Assembly (NCBI GenBank): GCA_023386495.1
Contig: JAEWJS010000127.1
Span: forward strand, 1 to 64,000
Source of the DNA: Bacillota bacterium
Lineage (GTDB): Bacteria; Bacillota; Bacilli; Paenibacillales; Paenibacillaceae
DNA length: 64,000 nt
Direction: 5' to 3'
Part shown: one piece after another, positions 1 to 8,758 of the stretch
Layout: each line of letters starts with the position of its first letter
How positions within the stretch are numbered: the first letter of the stretch is position 1
Position numbers and translations under genes: made by a program
The notes under the pieces: generated by a model
What the model was told of the DNA's origin: nothing
The model's database searches: none
Seen by the model: the letters and a program-made list of their open reading frames with translations, nothing else

Positions 1-2261
1 AAGCCCGACAGCGTCATCAATACATTGCGCAGCGTATGGTAGGCCGCGATCTTATCAGCCGACAGGCCGCTGCCCCAGAACCGGTCGCGCGAACGGCGGA
101 TGTACCAGTTGCTTAATTCATCCACGAATGCTTCGATTTCCTTGGCTGGATTCAGGAAGTCGTTGGCATCGAGCCCTTTGACCACCTGCTTCGTCAAGCT
201 GTTCAGCCGGGATACGATCCAGCGGTCAAGCTTGTTCGCCGCGCCCGCAGCCGACCCGTCAAGCGGATGCTGCGCAGGATCGAAGCCATCGATCGACGCG
301 TACAGCGCATAGAAAGCGTGCGTGTTCACGATCGTGTCGATCACCTTCGACTTCGCCTCTCCGACGATGCCGCGCGAGAATCGCTTGCTGTTCCACGGCG
401 CACTGTCCGCCAGCAGCGCCCAGCGGAACGCATCGGTACCATACTCGTTGATGATCTCCCACGGATCGATGACGTTCCCCTTCGACTTGGACATCTTCTG
501 CCCGTTCTCGTCCAGGATGTGGCCGGTGGAGATGACAGCCTTATACGGCGCTCGGCCGTTATATAGCGTCGAGACGGCCAGCAAGCTGAAGAACCAGCCG
601 CGCGTCTGATCGATGCCTTCGCAGATGATGTCCGCCGGGTACTGCTCGGCGAAAGCCGCTTCGTCGCCGAACGGGTGATGATGCTGCGCGAACGGCATCG
701 AGCCGCTGTCGAACCAGACATCGATCACTTCCGAAGTGCGCGTCATCACGCCGCCGTCGCAATGCGGGCAAGTCAGTTGAACCTCGTCGACGTATGGCTT
801 ATGAAGCTCCAGATCCTCCGGAATCGGACGAACCGAACGGCTCCGCAAGTCCGCATGGCTGTCCGGCGCATACTCGCCTTTGCAGTCCGGACATACCCAT
901 ACGTTAAGCGGCGTTCCCCAATAGCGATTGCGGCTGATGTTCCAATCGACCAGATCCTCGAGGAATTTGCCGAAGCGCCCCTCGCGGATATGGCCGGGGT
1001 ACCAGTCCACGCCGTTATTGTTCGCGATGAGCTGGTCCTTGACGGCTGTCGTCTGGATGAACCAGCTCTCGGTCGCATAATAGAGCAGCGGCGACTTGCA
1101 GCGCCAGCAGAACGGATAGCTGTGCTCGTAGCGTTCCTTGGAGAAGAGCAGTCCCTTCTCGCTCAGCTGCCGCACGATGTCGATGTCGCAATCCTTCACG
1201 AAGCGGCCTGCGAAGTCCGTCACTTCATCCGCGTATTTGCCCGCGGCATTCACCACGTTCAGCATGCTGATGCCGTTCTGGCGAGCCACCCGATAGTCGT
1301 CTTCGCCGTGCGCAGGCACGATATGCACGATGCCCGTACCGCTTGCGTCGCTGACAAAATCGCCCGCGATGACGACATGGCCCTTCTCGATCGGCACGTA
1401 GCGGAACGGCGGTTCGTAAGCAAGACCGACCAACTCGGCGCCGCGAACCTGACCGATAATCTCGTAGTCTTCCTTCAAGACGGATGCGGCAAGCGCTTCG
1501 GCAACGATATAGGTTTCGCCGTCTTTCCGCGCGCGAACGTAAGGCAGCTCCGGATTGACAGCAAGCGCCACGTTCGCAGGGAGCGTCCACGGCGTCGTGG
1601 TCCAAGCGAGGATCGACTCGCCGGATGCCAGCTTGAACTTCACGGTCGCGCTAAGATCCTTCACGTCCTCGTAGCCTTGCGCGACTTCATGCGAGCTGAG
1701 CGTCGTCTGACAGCAAGGGCAGTACGGACTGACGCGGTGACCGCGGTAGAGCAGCCCCTTCTTGTGAATCGTCGCGAGAATATGCCAGACGCTCTCGATG
1801 TAGCGATTGTCGAGCGTGATATACGGAGTATCCATATCCGTCCAGTAGGCAATCGCTTCGGTCAGCTCCCGCCACTGGCGCTCATATTCGAACACGCTGT
1901 CTTTGCACTTCTTCACGAAGGCTTCGATGCCGTAGTTCTCGATCTCTTGCTTGCCAGAGATTCCCAGCTGTTTCTCGACCCCCAACTCGACCGGCAGGCC
2001 ATGCGTATCCCAGCCGGCCTTGCGGACGACGCGATAACCGGACATCGTCTTGTAACGGCAGATGAAATCTTTAATAACCCGTCCCAATACATGCCCGATA
2101 TGAGGTGCGCCGTTCGCGGTCGGCGGCCCTTCGTAGAAGACGAAGTTCGGCTTGCCGGCACGATGCTCGATCGATCGCCGGAACGTGCCCTCTTCCTTCC
2201 ATTGGTTCAACACTCGCAGTTCGCGGGCCCGGGCCCGCTCTTTCACGTCTACGCGCTGCAT
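1..2261 (-). CDS. ileS: Isoleucyl-tRNA synthetase, type-2 (IleS2-like), 3' end cut by window
   Basis: The enzyme charges tRNA-Ile with isoleucine in the cytoplasm. About 753 codons are visible; the C-terminal quarter lies beyond position 1. Residues 45-57 read [14 protein letters not shown], holding the class-I HIGH signature, and the KMSKS loop appears as KMSKSKGN. Two CxxC pairs (CPDC, CPHC) lie between them. The TANG..HIGH context and the WDTHGLPVE stretch resemble the eukaryote-like IleRS2 group (Thermus type) rather than the usual bacterial IleRS1, which typically reads PYANG. The ATG at 2261 follows AAAGGAAG. The gene is the last of the division cluster, downstream of divIVA, and is preceded by its own promoter and T-box leader, so expression should respond to uncharged tRNA-Ile. 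The family is certain; the type-2 assignment comes from remembered motifs. Confidence 0.95.
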   Translation of the reverse strand, partial: MQRVDVKERARARELRVLNQWKEEGTFRRSIEHRAGKPNFVFYEGPPTANGAPHIGHVLGRVIKDFICRYKTMSGYRVVRKAGWDTHGLPVELGVEKQLGISGKQEIENYGIEAFVKKCKDSVFEYERQWRELTEAIAYWTDMDTPYITLDNRYIESVWHILATIHKKGLLYRGHRVSPYCPCCQTTLSSHEVAQGYEDVKDLSATVKFKLASGESILAWTTTPWTLPANVALAVNPELPYVRARKDGETYIVAEALAASVLKEDYEIIGQVRGAELVGLAYEPPFRYVPIEKGHVVIAGDFVSDASGTGIVHIVPAHGEDDYRVARQNGISMLNVVNAAGKYADEVTDFAGRFVKDCDIDIVRQLSEKGLLFSKERYEHSYPFCWRCKSPLLYYATESWFIQTTAVKDQLIANNNGVDWYPGHIREGRFGKFLEDLVDWNISRNRYWGTPLNVWVCPDCKGEYAPDSHADLRSRSVRPIPEDLELHKPYVDEVQLTCPHCDGGVMTRTSEVIDVWFDSGSMPFAQHHHPFGDEAAFAEQYPADIICEGIDQTRGWFFSLLAVSTLYNGRAPYKAVISTGHILDENGQKMSKSKGNVIDPWEIINEYGTDAFRWALLADSAPWNSKRFSRGIVGEAKSKVIDTIVNTHAFYALYASIDGFDPAQHPLDGSAAGAANKLDRWIVSRLNSLTKQVVKGLDANDFLNPAKEIEAFVDELSNWYIRRSRDRFWGSGLSADKIAAYHTLRNVLMTLSG

Positions 2262-2290
2262 GATTCATCTTCCTTTCGTTCGTGTAAATC

Positions 2291-2610
2291 AAAACAAAAA
2301 AGACCCGTCCCAGTAAGGGACGAGTCTCTAGCTCGCGTTACCACCCTCGTTCCGCTCCCTACCAGCATACCCAGAACGGGCATGCATCAAGCGAACGGCG
2401 CTTAAGCAGCAGGCCAACGGTATCTTGCCTGCGTTCCGGTTAACGGCGGACGGCCGGCGCTGCTTACTGGATCCGTTCAGCGGCGCTTCTACCTCGATGA
2501 TATTCGGCACGCGTTCCGAACGCTGGCTTGCAGCAAGCACCAGCTCTCTGTGGATCGTCCACGCGGCCTACTCGTTCTCGGTCAATGAATTTAAGATTTC
2601 GTTATGCATA
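2291..2610 (-). promoter_or_regulatory. T-box leader of ileS with terminator
   Basis: On the minus strand the conserved T-box bulge reads GAGGGTGGTAACGCGAGC (2331-2348). A terminator follows: a 10-bp stem with one G-T wobble and a T-run at 2291-2326. Upstream, a long stem I region contains AGAGAGCTGGTGCTTGC-like motifs and ATATCATCGAG. The ATC there (about 2478-2484) is a plausible isoleucine specifier, matching the downstream gene. Uncharged tRNA-Ile should pair with the specifier and the bulge and favour the antiterminator. The T-box and terminator are clear; the exact specifier triplet is inferred. Confidence 0.93.
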
Positions 2611-2612
2611 TA

Positions 2613-2642
2613 GTTATACGCTTCTTACCCGCGCATTGTCAA
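2613..2642 (-). promoter_or_regulatory. Sigma-A promoter of the ileS T-box transcript
   Basis: The minus strand has -35 TTGACA (2637-2642), an 18-bp spacer and -10 TATAAC (2613-2618). It lies just after the divIVA stop and just before the T-box leader, so ileS can be transcribed independently of the division genes. Confidence 0.75.
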
Positions 2643-2654
2643 CTCGCGGTCCGC

Positions 2655-3170
2655 CTATTCCCGCTCCAGCGCTTCGCGAGCCTCGCGCCCTTCGCGCTGC
2701 AGCAGGCTGCCGCCTTCGAGCGTATCCCAGCCGTCTTGGCTGAGCAGATCCAGCTGCGCTTCGACGAGCGTCCGGAACCGAGCGCGATAGATCGACGCCT
2801 GCTTCTTCAGCTCTTCGACCTCGAGCGCGACCTTCCGCGACTTGGACAGCGCCTCGTTGATGATCCGGTCCGCGTTCTTCTCCGCTTCCTTAATGATCAA
2901 CTGCGCTTCCTTCTTCGAGTTGTTCTTCACTTCATCCGCCGCTTCCTGCGCGACGATAATCGTCTTGCTCAGCGTCTCCTCGATGTTCGAGAAGTGATTG
3001 AGCTTCTCCTGCAGGTTAAGCGCTTGGTTCTGCAGTTCCTTGTTCTCGCGGATGAGCGCCTCGTAGTCCTTGATCACCTGATCGAGGAACTCGTTGACCT
3101 CGTCCTCGTCATAACCGCGAAGACGGCGTCCGAACTCTTTGTTATGTATGTCCAATGGCGTTAGCGGCAT
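2655..3170 (-). CDS. divIVA: Cell-division and polarity protein DivIVA
   Basis: DivIVA (171 aa) is a coiled-coil protein that binds curved membrane at division sites and poles. The N-terminal lipid-binding domain is conserved: PLTPLDIHNKEFGRRLRGYDE is followed by DEVNEFLDQV. Residues from about 30 to 150 are heptad-rich, charged and coiled-coil-like. The length fits the family (about 160-200 aa). It is the last cell-division gene of the ylm block, separated from ylmH by a 280-bp gap holding a copy of the structured repeat. In Bacillus it positions MinCD through MinJ and helps anchor the origin during sporulation; that role is inferred from the family. Confidence 0.95.
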   Translation of the reverse strand: MPLTPLDIHNKEFGRRLRGYDEDEVNEFLDQVIKDYEALIRENKELQNQALNLQEKLNHFSNIEETLSKTIIVAQEAADEVKNNSKKEAQLIIKEAEKNADRIINEALSKSRKVALEVEELKKQASIYRARFRTLVEAQLDLLSQDGWDTLEGGSLLQREGREAREALERE

Positions 3171-3179
3171 TGGCCCACC

Positions 3180-3381
3180 CCTCCTATGGTCCGATTGTGA
3201 TTGCGATGCTTCTCTGAAAGCTTATTCGACGTCGAATCTTGAACGCTGGCGCGATTTCCGATGCTCACGTAGATCTGTCTACGCTCCGCTCCTCAATCGC
3301 TACCATCGTCCAACCTAAGCGTATGCTTCCGAAGCGGCGTTTCCCTCGGAAACGCTTGAGGCGCTGACAACCGGACTTTTT
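3180..3381 (+). repeat. Structured dispersed element, copy A (enlarged)
   Basis: Copy A of the ~140-bp element lies in the ylmH-divIVA gap, plus orientation, with its tail about 70 nt past the ylmH stop. Outer arms GTCCGATTGT and ACAACCGGAC pair at 9 of 10 positions. The inner stem is GCGATT/AATCGC and the apical hairpin is CGTAGA-tctg-TCTACG. The conserved block TCGACGTCGAATCTTGAACG is present. The usual short TTCTCG link before GGCGCTGACAA is replaced by about 45 nt (roughly 3315-3360) carrying an extra hairpin, GCGTTTCC-ctc-GGAAACGC. Core 3191-3370. Confidence 0.85.
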
Positions 3382-3448
3382 GAATTAGAACGTTAGAAAA
3401 CTTTAATAAAAGAACTTTCGACGCTACCTTGCAAAATCCTGCATTAGG

Positions 3449-4231
3449 TTAAATAAATTTCCCTGCCTTTACGCGAATTCTGCCTTTTTTCGTCATGCCT
3501 TCGACGGATAGCATCTTGAACCGGCCCAGGCCTTGAAGCGAGACGACGTCCCCTTCCTTGAGCAGCGTGGACGGATCCTCTTCGGCCTTCCAGTTCACGC
3601 GGCAGCGGCCGGCACGGATCGGATCGACGATCTTGGCCCGACTGATGCGATAGACGTCGCTGGCAATGCCGTCCAGACGCAAAGAAGCCACCGTGAAGCT
3701 CATCTCTTCCAAATCCGGCTTGACTGTACGCAGCTGTTCGATCGGAAGAATGTCCGTCAGGACATGAGCCCGGTGCACTTGCCTCAAGTGGATGTTCATA
3801 TAATCCGCGATCTCTTCTGCCACGAGGCAGTGGCAGCCGTCCGGGTGCACATGAATGTCCCCGACCCGGTCCCGCTTAATGCCGAGCCCCAGAATCGCGC
3901 CCATGTAATCCCCGTGATCCAGCTGCAGGTAGCTGTTGTCGCCCGATCGGACGGCCAGCACGACAATGTTCACGTTCTCGTCCTCGACATCCCGGTATGC
4001 TGGCGCCAGCACTGCTCGGCGCCGTTCCGCTTCCGGGTAGCCGCCGTCCAGCCGCAGCACGGCTTCCGGTTCGCGGTTCGCCAGCGTCGTCAAGATGAAC
4101 GACTGCCGCGGATCCAAGAAGTCCGTAATCTTCGTCTCGTGCCGATGCGCGGCGCGTTCGACCCACTCCGCGGCGCGATCGACGAATGCCCGCTCATCCG
4201 GATGAAAGTGTGCATACAGATCATTCTTCAT
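3449..4231 (-). CDS. ylmH: S4-domain RNA-binding protein YlmH
   Basis: This predicted protein (260 aa) of the YlmH family has an N-terminal alpha-beta region and a C-terminal S4 RNA-binding domain at about residues 180-245 (SRAKIVDPIRAGRCRVNWK, then LLKEGDVVSLQGLGRFK). Family members bind ribosomes and act in rescue of stalled large subunits; that role is known for relatives, not shown here. An in-frame GTG at 4243 overlaps the ylmG stop. The ATG at 4231 (MKNDLYAHFHPDE) matches the N-terminus of family members better, so I chose it. Translation is probably coupled to ylmG. The gene is the last of the sepF-ylmG-ylmH run. Confidence 0.9.
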   Translation of the reverse strand: MKNDLYAHFHPDERAFVDRAAEWVERAAHRHETKITDFLDPRQSFILTTLANREPEAVLRLDGGYPEAERRRAVLAPAYRDVEDENVNIVVLAVRSGDNSYLQLDHGDYMGAILGLGIKRDRVGDIHVHPDGCHCLVAEEIADYMNIHLRQVHRAHVLTDILPIEQLRTVKPDLEEMSFTVASLRLDGIASDVYRISRAKIVDPIRAGRCRVNWKAEEDPSTLLKEGDVVSLQGLGRFKMLSVEGMTKKGRIRVKAGKFI

Positions 4232-4239
4232 GCTATGGG

Positions 4240-4506
4240 TCACACGAAAAAGTCGATGACGGCGATAAGGCCTGCCGCGATGAATTGCAGGGCGAAGATC
4301 GCGACGATCGGCGAAATGTCCAGCATGCCGCCGATTGGCGGGATGAGCCGCCGGAACGGCGACAGGTAAGGCTCCACGAGCTTGCCGAGAATCTCGCCGA
4401 TGAAGCTCTCGCGAGCGTTAGGCAGCCAAGACAGCAGGATGTAGGCAATGATCACGAATGTGTAAATTCTCTGTACGGTCATGATGAAATAAGCTATCTC
4501 AGACAC
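4240..4506 (-). CDS. ylmG: YggT-family membrane protein YlmG
   Basis: YlmG (88 aa) is a small membrane protein of the YggT family. Two hydrophobic segments are seen at about residues 5-25 and 62-86. They flank the family signature: ILLSWLPNARES, a loop with EPYLSPFRRLIPPIGG, then DISPIVAIFALQF. The family is linked with septum and nucleoid organisation or membrane-protein assembly, but its molecular role is not settled. The gene is 4 nt from sepF and its stop lies at the ylmH start, so it is cotranscribed with both. Confidence 0.92.
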   Translation of the reverse strand: MSEIAYFIMTVQRIYTFVIIAYILLSWLPNARESFIGEILGKLVEPYLSPFRRLIPPIGGMLDISPIVAIFALQFIAAGLIAVIDFFV

Positions 4507-4510
4507 GTGG

Positions 4511-4957
4511 TCACCTCATTTTGTTGGTTTCAAATTCCTCGGCCAGTATGTCCGTAATCGTGCCCGAAATCTCTACCGAATCCGGCGTGCACAAGAAGAT
4601 GTTCGCGCCGAGTTTCGAGATCGTTCCGTTCAGCGCATAGACCGTGCCGCCGAGAAAATCGACGATGCGGATCGCATGCTCGGTGCGGACGCGCTGCAGA
4701 TTGACGACGACGGAGCGCCTCGAACGCAGATGGTCCGCGATCTCCTGCGCTTCGTCGTACGAACGCGGCTCGGTTAAGACGACGCGCGCACTCTTCTGCG
4801 AATGGATGCTGACGACGTTGGCTTTAACATTCTTACGCTGCTCGAAGGCAGGCGTTTCAATCTCTTGCTCCTGGTCATGCTGAACGCGATCGCGGTCCAG
4901 CGTCTCCTCTTCGTCCTGCAGCCCCAGAAAGTTCATGAACTTGTTCATGACGCTCAT
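4511..4957 (-). CDS. sepF: Cell-division protein SepF
   Basis: SepF (148 aa) tethers FtsZ filaments to the membrane and polymerises into rings. The N-terminus (MSVMNKFMNFLGLQD) is a short amphipathic membrane-binding helix. A variable linker follows, then the DUF552 core from about residue 60 (VVLTEPRSYDEAQEIADHL, VVNLQR, IRIVDFLGGTVYALNG). A good Shine-Dalgarno (GGAGGAGC) precedes the ATG, which overlaps the ylmE stop as ATGA. The neighbours ylmE and ylmG are the usual ones. Confidence 0.95.
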   Translation of the reverse strand: MSVMNKFMNFLGLQDEEETLDRDRVQHDQEQEIETPAFEQRKNVKANVVSIHSQKSARVVLTEPRSYDEAQEIADHLRSRRSVVVNLQRVRTEHAIRIVDFLGGTVYALNGTISKLGANIFLCTPDSVEISGTITDILAEEFETNKMR

Positions 4958-5670
4958 GAATGCTCCTCCTCTTTCCCCACTAGAATCGTCCCCAGCCTAA
5001 GCCAGGTCGCACCTTCCTCAACCGCAATCTCGAAGTCGTTGGACATCCCCATCGACAGCCCGTCTGCCGATTCAGGCAGCACCGCAAGCGCATTGAGCTC
5101 GTCCCGCAGCCGCCGCAGCTCACGGAAGACCGGTCTAGTCGCCTCCGGCTCCGCCTCGTGAGGCGCCATCGTCATCAATCCTTCGATCTTGAGATTCGCA
5201 AGCTTCGAAATTGATCTTGCATAATCGAATAATTCGGACGGGGCAAGTCCGTGCTTCGTATCTTCGCCGGATACGTTAACTTGGATGAAGCAGGGAACCC
5301 GGATGCCGAGCTGCCAAGCCCGCTTATCGACCGCTTCCGCGAGCGACAGCCTGTCCAGCGAATGAATGTATGTAAACCTGCCGATAACGTCCTTGACCTT
5401 GTTCGTTTGCAGCGAACCGATAAAATGCCAGACAGGCGCAAGCCCGTCCCCTCGCGTGCCTTGCGTCTCTTGTATGGCCTGCCACTTGGCCTGGGCGTCC
5501 TGCCAGCGGTTCTCGCCGAGGTTCGCATAGCCGCCGTTCAGCGCCTCTAGAGCCGTCTCCGTCGATACGTATTTCGTTACGGCGATTACGCCGACATCGC
5601 CTCGGCTTCTTCCGCTCCTCGCACATGCCTCGCGAATCCGCCATTCGACCGCTTCTATTCTATCCTTCAT
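4954..5670 (-). CDS. ylmE: PLP homeostasis protein YlmE (YggS/PROSC family)
   Basis: This protein (238 aa) has a single alanine-racemase-like barrel that binds pyridoxal phosphate and helps keep PLP pools balanced; the family has no proven catalytic role. The PLP lysine lies in VIAVTKYVSTE, with GENRWQDAQAKW, WHFIGSLQTNK and GLSMGMSNDFEIAVEEGAT at the expected places. TTG at 5676 is possible, but the ATG at 5670 has better spacing from AGGAAGG. The stop overlaps the sepF start. Confidence 0.93.
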   Translation of the reverse strand: MKDRIEAVEWRIREACARSGRSRGDVGVIAVTKYVSTETALEALNGGYANLGENRWQDAQAKWQAIQETQGTRGDGLAPVWHFIGSLQTNKVKDVIGRFTYIHSLDRLSLAEAVDKRAWQLGIRVPCFIQVNVSGEDTKHGLAPSELFDYARSISKLANLKIEGLMTMAPHEAEPEATRPVFRELRRLRDELNALAVLPESADGLSMGMSNDFEIAVEEGATWLRLGTILVGKEEEHS

Positions 5671-5685
5671 GGACAATGGCCTTCC

Positions 5686-6540
5686 TCACCTCGATTTGAT
5701 GCCGATGAAGCTCGCCATCCTGCCTGTCCGCCCTTGTTCGAGCCGATGCGAGAAGAACGCATCATGACGGCAGCCGGTACATCTAGTCGTTAATTCGATG
5801 TTCGTCGGCAATATTCCTGCTTTTATCATAATCTGTCGGTTTATTTCTTTCAAGTTCAGCATGGCCTTGCCTGATCCTGCCGGCTCCATCATCGTGCTCG
5901 GCTCCGCACCGGATGTCTCGCATAGCGCTTGGACCAACGGTTCCACTCGCGCGATTACCGGTTCGTCGACCTCATAGCAGCAGCTGCCGATCGACGGGCC
6001 GATCGCGCCCCGCAGCCGCGTCGGATCGCTCCCATACGCGTCCGTCATCTGCTCCACCGTCTTGCGGCCGATCTCCAGCACGGTTCCCTTCCAGCCGGCA
6101 TGCGCGAGCGCTACCGCGCCATGCTCGGGGTCGTGGAAGAAGAGCGGCACGCAATCCGCGTAGAAGGATGTCAGCAAGATGTCCGGCACGTTCGTCATGA
6201 CGGCGTCCGTATCCGGAATCGCGCTGTCCCGATCCGCCCTGCCGCGTCCGCGGTCTACGCGCTCCACGCGAAATACAGCATCGCTGTGAACCTGCTCGCC
6301 GCTTGTCCACGCCTCGAAGGGCCATCCGAGCGCTTCGGCAATTCGCTTGCGATTGCGAATAACGGCTTCCGGGCTGTCTCCCACGTGCAGGCCGCAGTTA
6401 AGCGAGGTCCACGGCTCGGAGCTGACACCGCCCTCGCGTCCCGTAATGCCTGCCGTTATGCCGGCAGCGTCCTCCATCCAGGATCGGAGCATGAACAGCG
6501 AGGGTCCATCCCCCGCTAAGCTATGTTGAAAGGGTTCCAT
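5686..6540 (-). CDS. pgeF: Peptidoglycan-editing/purine nucleoside protein PgeF (YlmD, laccase domain)
   Basis: This Cu-oxidase_4/YfiH-family protein (284 aa) shows purine nucleoside phosphorylase-type activity in relatives, and in E. coli it prevents L-Ser incorporation into peptidoglycan. Metal-site motifs are visible: SFYADCVPLFF, LAHAGWKGTVLEIG, IGPSIGSCCYEV and CTGCRHDAFFSHR. The reading frame is open further upstream, but ATG 6540 has AGAGGTGATGG at good distance and gives the usual length. It lies 15 nt before ylmE in the same operon. Confidence 0.92.
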   Translation of the reverse strand: MEPFQHSLAGDGPSLFMLRSWMEDAAGITAGITGREGGVSSEPWTSLNCGLHVGDSPEAVIRNRKRIAEALGWPFEAWTSGEQVHSDAVFRVERVDRGRGRADRDSAIPDTDAVMTNVPDILLTSFYADCVPLFFHDPEHGAVALAHAGWKGTVLEIGRKTVEQMTDAYGSDPTRLRGAIGPSIGSCCYEVDEPVIARVEPLVQALCETSGAEPSTMMEPAGSGKAMLNLKEINRQIMIKAGILPTNIELTTRCTGCRHDAFFSHRLEQGRTGRMASFIGIKSR

Positions 6541-6626
6541 CCGTCCATCACCTCTGGATACAGTGTACCATAACCTGTCGAATGAGGGGATATGAGGCAA
6601 GCCAGACACTCGGGATTGTTATCTTG

Positions 6627-6938
6627 CTATCTTGCAACCGGCTCATCCTCGTCCTGCCGATATTGCTTCGTATCGTCAAGCCTGACCAGCACGACATCCG
6701 TGCCGATCTTCACGATGTTCCGCCACGGAATGACGACGTCTGTCCCGCTGCTGAACAGCCCGAAGAACCGGCCGTAGCTCGGCACGACGATCGAATCGAT
6801 CCGTCCTTGCCGCAGATCCAGCTCCAGGTCGCTGACTTGGCCGAGCTTCCTGCCGTCCACGATGTTGATGACGTCCTTCGTCTGAAAATCGGATATTTTC
6901 AATGCACCGTCACCACGCTCTCCCTGGTTGATGTTCAT
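6627..6938 (-). CDS. ylmC: PRC-barrel sporulation protein YlmC/YmxH family
   Basis: This small protein (103 aa or less) has a PRC-barrel-like fold. The core reads KISDFQTKDVINIVDGRKLG, DLELDLRQGRIDSIVVPS and VIPWRNIVKIGTDVVLVRL, typical of YlmC/YmxH proteins found in spore formers. Their function is unknown. ATG 6938 has GGAAGGATGG in front of it. A TTG at 6902 (LKISDFQ) would match the shorter N-terminus of relatives and cannot be excluded. It is the first gene after the sigG terminator. Confidence 0.88.
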   Translation of the reverse strand: MNINQGERGDGALKISDFQTKDVINIVDGRKLGQVSDLELDLRQGRIDSIVVPSYGRFFGLFSSGTDVVIPWRNIVKIGTDVVLVRLDDTKQYRQDEDEPVAR

Positions 6939-6991
6939 CCATCCTTCCGTATAAGTATATGTGGCCCAGCCTAGAAATGTCCTTCTCCATG

Positions 6992-7015
6992 AAAAAACCG
7001 CCCATATTAGGCGGT
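6992..7015 (-). terminator. Terminator after sigG
   Basis: On the minus strand the hairpin ACCGCC-taatat-GGGCGGT is followed by six T. It lies about 20 nt past the sigG stop and separates sigG from the ylmC-divIVA block. Confidence 0.85.
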
Positions 7016-7035
7016 ATGCAGCTCACTTTCGCAAT

Positions 7036-7818
7036 TTAGGTTTTCACGTGCTTCTGCATCTGCTGGATCGCCGATTTCTCCAGCCTTGACACCTGCGCTT
7101 GGGAGATGCCGATTTCGTCCGCAACCTCCATCTGGGTTTTCCCCTCGAAAAAACGCATGGATAAAATCATCTTCTCCCGCTCGGCCAGCTTGTGCATCGC
7201 CTCCCGCAGGGCGATTTCTTCAATCCAGGAGACATCCTTATTCTTATCGTCGCTGATCTGATCCATCACGTAGATCGGATCGCCGCCGTCATGGTAGATC
7301 GGTTCGAAGAGCGATACCGGATCTTGGATGGCGTCGAGCGCGAACACGACATCCTCCTTGGGCACGCCGAGCGCTTCCGATATTTCGAAGATCGTCGGTT
7401 CGCGGGCATTCTTATTCGTTAGGCTGTCCCTGACCTGCAAGGCCTTGTAGGCGATATCGCGCAGGCTGCGGGACACGCGGATCGGATTATTGTCGCGCAG
7501 GTAGCGCCGGATCTCCCCGATGATCATCGGTACGGCGTAGGTGGAGAATTTGACGTTCTGGCCTAAATCGAAATTATCGATAGCTTTCATGAGGCCTATG
7601 CACCCGACCTGGAACAGATCGTCGACGAACTCCCCCCGGTTGTTGAACCGCTGAATCACGCTTAGCACCAAGCGCAGATTGCCGTTCACTAGTTTCTCTC
7701 TTGCTGCCAGTTCATTACGTGTCTGCAGCGCCGTGAACAGCTCGCGCATCTCGGCATTCGTCAGGACAGGCAGTTTAGCGGTATCCACTCCACAGATCTC
7801 TACTTTATTTCGGGTCAA
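7036..7818 (-). CDS. sigG: Late forespore sigma factor SigG
   Basis: Sigma-G directs late forespore transcription after engulfment. The 260-aa product matches the B. subtilis length exactly when started at TTG 7818 (LTRNKVEICGVDTAKLPVL), which has GGGAGG 8 nt upstream. Longer in-frame starts up to 7923 have no support. Region 2 reads GNLRLVLSVIQRFNNRG, then DDLFQVGCIGLMKAIDNFD and KFSTYAVPMIIGEIRRYLRD. Region 4 has the HTH TQMEVADEIGISQAQVSRLE. It follows sigE as in Bacillus, with a sigE terminator and a possible sigma-F/G promoter between them. Confidence 0.96.
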   Translation of the reverse strand: MTRNKVEICGVDTAKLPVLTNAEMRELFTALQTRNELAAREKLVNGNLRLVLSVIQRFNNRGEFVDDLFQVGCIGLMKAIDNFDLGQNVKFSTYAVPMIIGEIRRYLRDNNPIRVSRSLRDIAYKALQVRDSLTNKNAREPTIFEISEALGVPKEDVVFALDAIQDPVSLFEPIYHDGGDPIYVMDQISDDKNKDVSWIEEIALREAMHKLAEREKMILSMRFFEGKTQMEVADEIGISQAQVSRLEKSAIQQMQKHVKT

Positions 7819-7851
7819 CGTGATTACCTCCCAAGGTGAAACATTAATGAT

Positions 7852-7881
7852 CATTATCCCCTTGGGTTTCTTTTTTATTCC
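7852..7881 (-). promoter_or_regulatory. Possible sigma-F/sigma-G promoter of sigG
   Basis: The minus strand has GGGGATAATG (7852-7861), which fits the sigma-F -10 pattern GGNRANAHTR. About 14 nt upstream is GGAATA (7876-7881), a weak -35. Location between the sigE terminator and the sigG start fits forespore control of sigG known in Bacillus. The spacing is slightly short, so this is tentative. Confidence 0.35.
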
Positions 7882-7971
7882 ACGCATGCACAGTCGCACG
7901 CGCAGCCGCGCTGCTGGCCGCAATCGCCCGAAAACATTGATACAGCAGGGCTTAAGACGCTTCTATCATGC

Positions 7972-7997
7972 AAAAACAGCCTCCGCACGGGAGGCTG
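7972..7997 (-). terminator. Terminator after sigE
   Basis: The hairpin CAGCCTCC-cgtgc-GGAGGCTG followed by five T on the minus strand starts 4 nt past the sigE stop. It would limit read-through from the Spo0A-driven spoIIGA-sigE transcript into sigG. Confidence 0.85.
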
Positions 7998-8000
7998 CCT

Positions 8001-8723
8001 CTAGACCATCTTATTGAATTCCTTGCGCAGCCGCTTGATGATCCGCTTCTCCAGCCGGGAGATGTAGGACTGCGAGATGCCCAGCAGATCGGCAACGTCC
8101 TTCTGCGTCTTCTCTTCGCCGTCCGTCAGCCCGAATCGCAGCTCCATGATCGTTCGTTCGCGGTCGGACAGCTTGTCAAGCGCCTTGTGCAGCAGCTTGC
8201 GGTCCACCTGCTCTTCGATATTGCGATAGATCGTGTCGTTCTCCGTGCCGAGCACATCGGATAACAGCAGCTCGTTGCCGTCCCAATCGATATTCAGCGG
8301 CTCGTCGAACGATACCTCGGTACGAATCTTGCTGTTGCGCCGCAGGTACATCAGAATTTCGTTCTCGATGCAGCGGGATGCATAGGTCGCGAGCTTGATT
8401 TTCTTCTCTGGGTCGAAAGTATTGACTGCCTTGATCAAGCCGATCGCGCCGATCGATACGAGATCTTCGATGTGAATGCCGGTGTTCTCGAATTTCCGTG
8501 CGATGTATACGACCAGCCGCAGATTCCGTTCAATGAGCATCGCGCGGATCGCGGAATCGCCGGAAGGCAGCTTCTCGAGCAAGAATTCTTCTTCTTCCCG
8601 CGTCAGCGGCGGCGGGAGCGCTTCGCTTCCCCCGATATAGTAGATTTCTTCGCTCTTTAACCCGAATAAAAATAAAATCCGGTAATAGTATAACTGCAGG
8701 ACCAATTTCCATTTTACGATCAT
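8001..8723 (-). CDS. sigE: Early mother-cell sigma factor SigE (pro-sigma-E)
   Basis: Sigma-E (240 aa) runs early mother-cell gene expression. It is made as an inactive precursor: the first ~28 residues (hydrophobic [20 protein letters not shown]) form the pro-sequence, and [14 protein letters not shown] marks the processing region cut by SpoIIGA. Region 2 ([39 protein letters not shown]) and the region 4 HTH ([21 protein letters not shown]) are intact. GGGGAGG precedes ATG 8723. The gene directly follows spoIIGA, its protease. Confidence 0.97.
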   Translation of the reverse strand: MIVKWKLVLQLYYYRILFLFGLKSEEIYYIGGSEALPPPLTREEEEFLLEKLPSGDSAIRAMLIERNLRLVVYIARKFENTGIHIEDLVSIGAIGLIKAVNTFDPEKKIKLATYASRCIENEILMYLRRNSKIRTEVSFDEPLNIDWDGNELLLSDVLGTENDTIYRNIEEQVDRKLLHKALDKLSDRERTIMELRFGLTDGEEKTQKDVADLLGISQSYISRLEKRIIKRLRKEFNKMV

Positions 8724-8758
8724 GCTACGCCAGTCCTCCCCGTCAGCAATTTCGATTG

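Noticed and set aside
675..2405. 576-aa open frame on the plus strand opposite ileS
   Set aside because: It is an antisense shadow of the GC-rich ileS gene, without domains or a ribosome-binding site.
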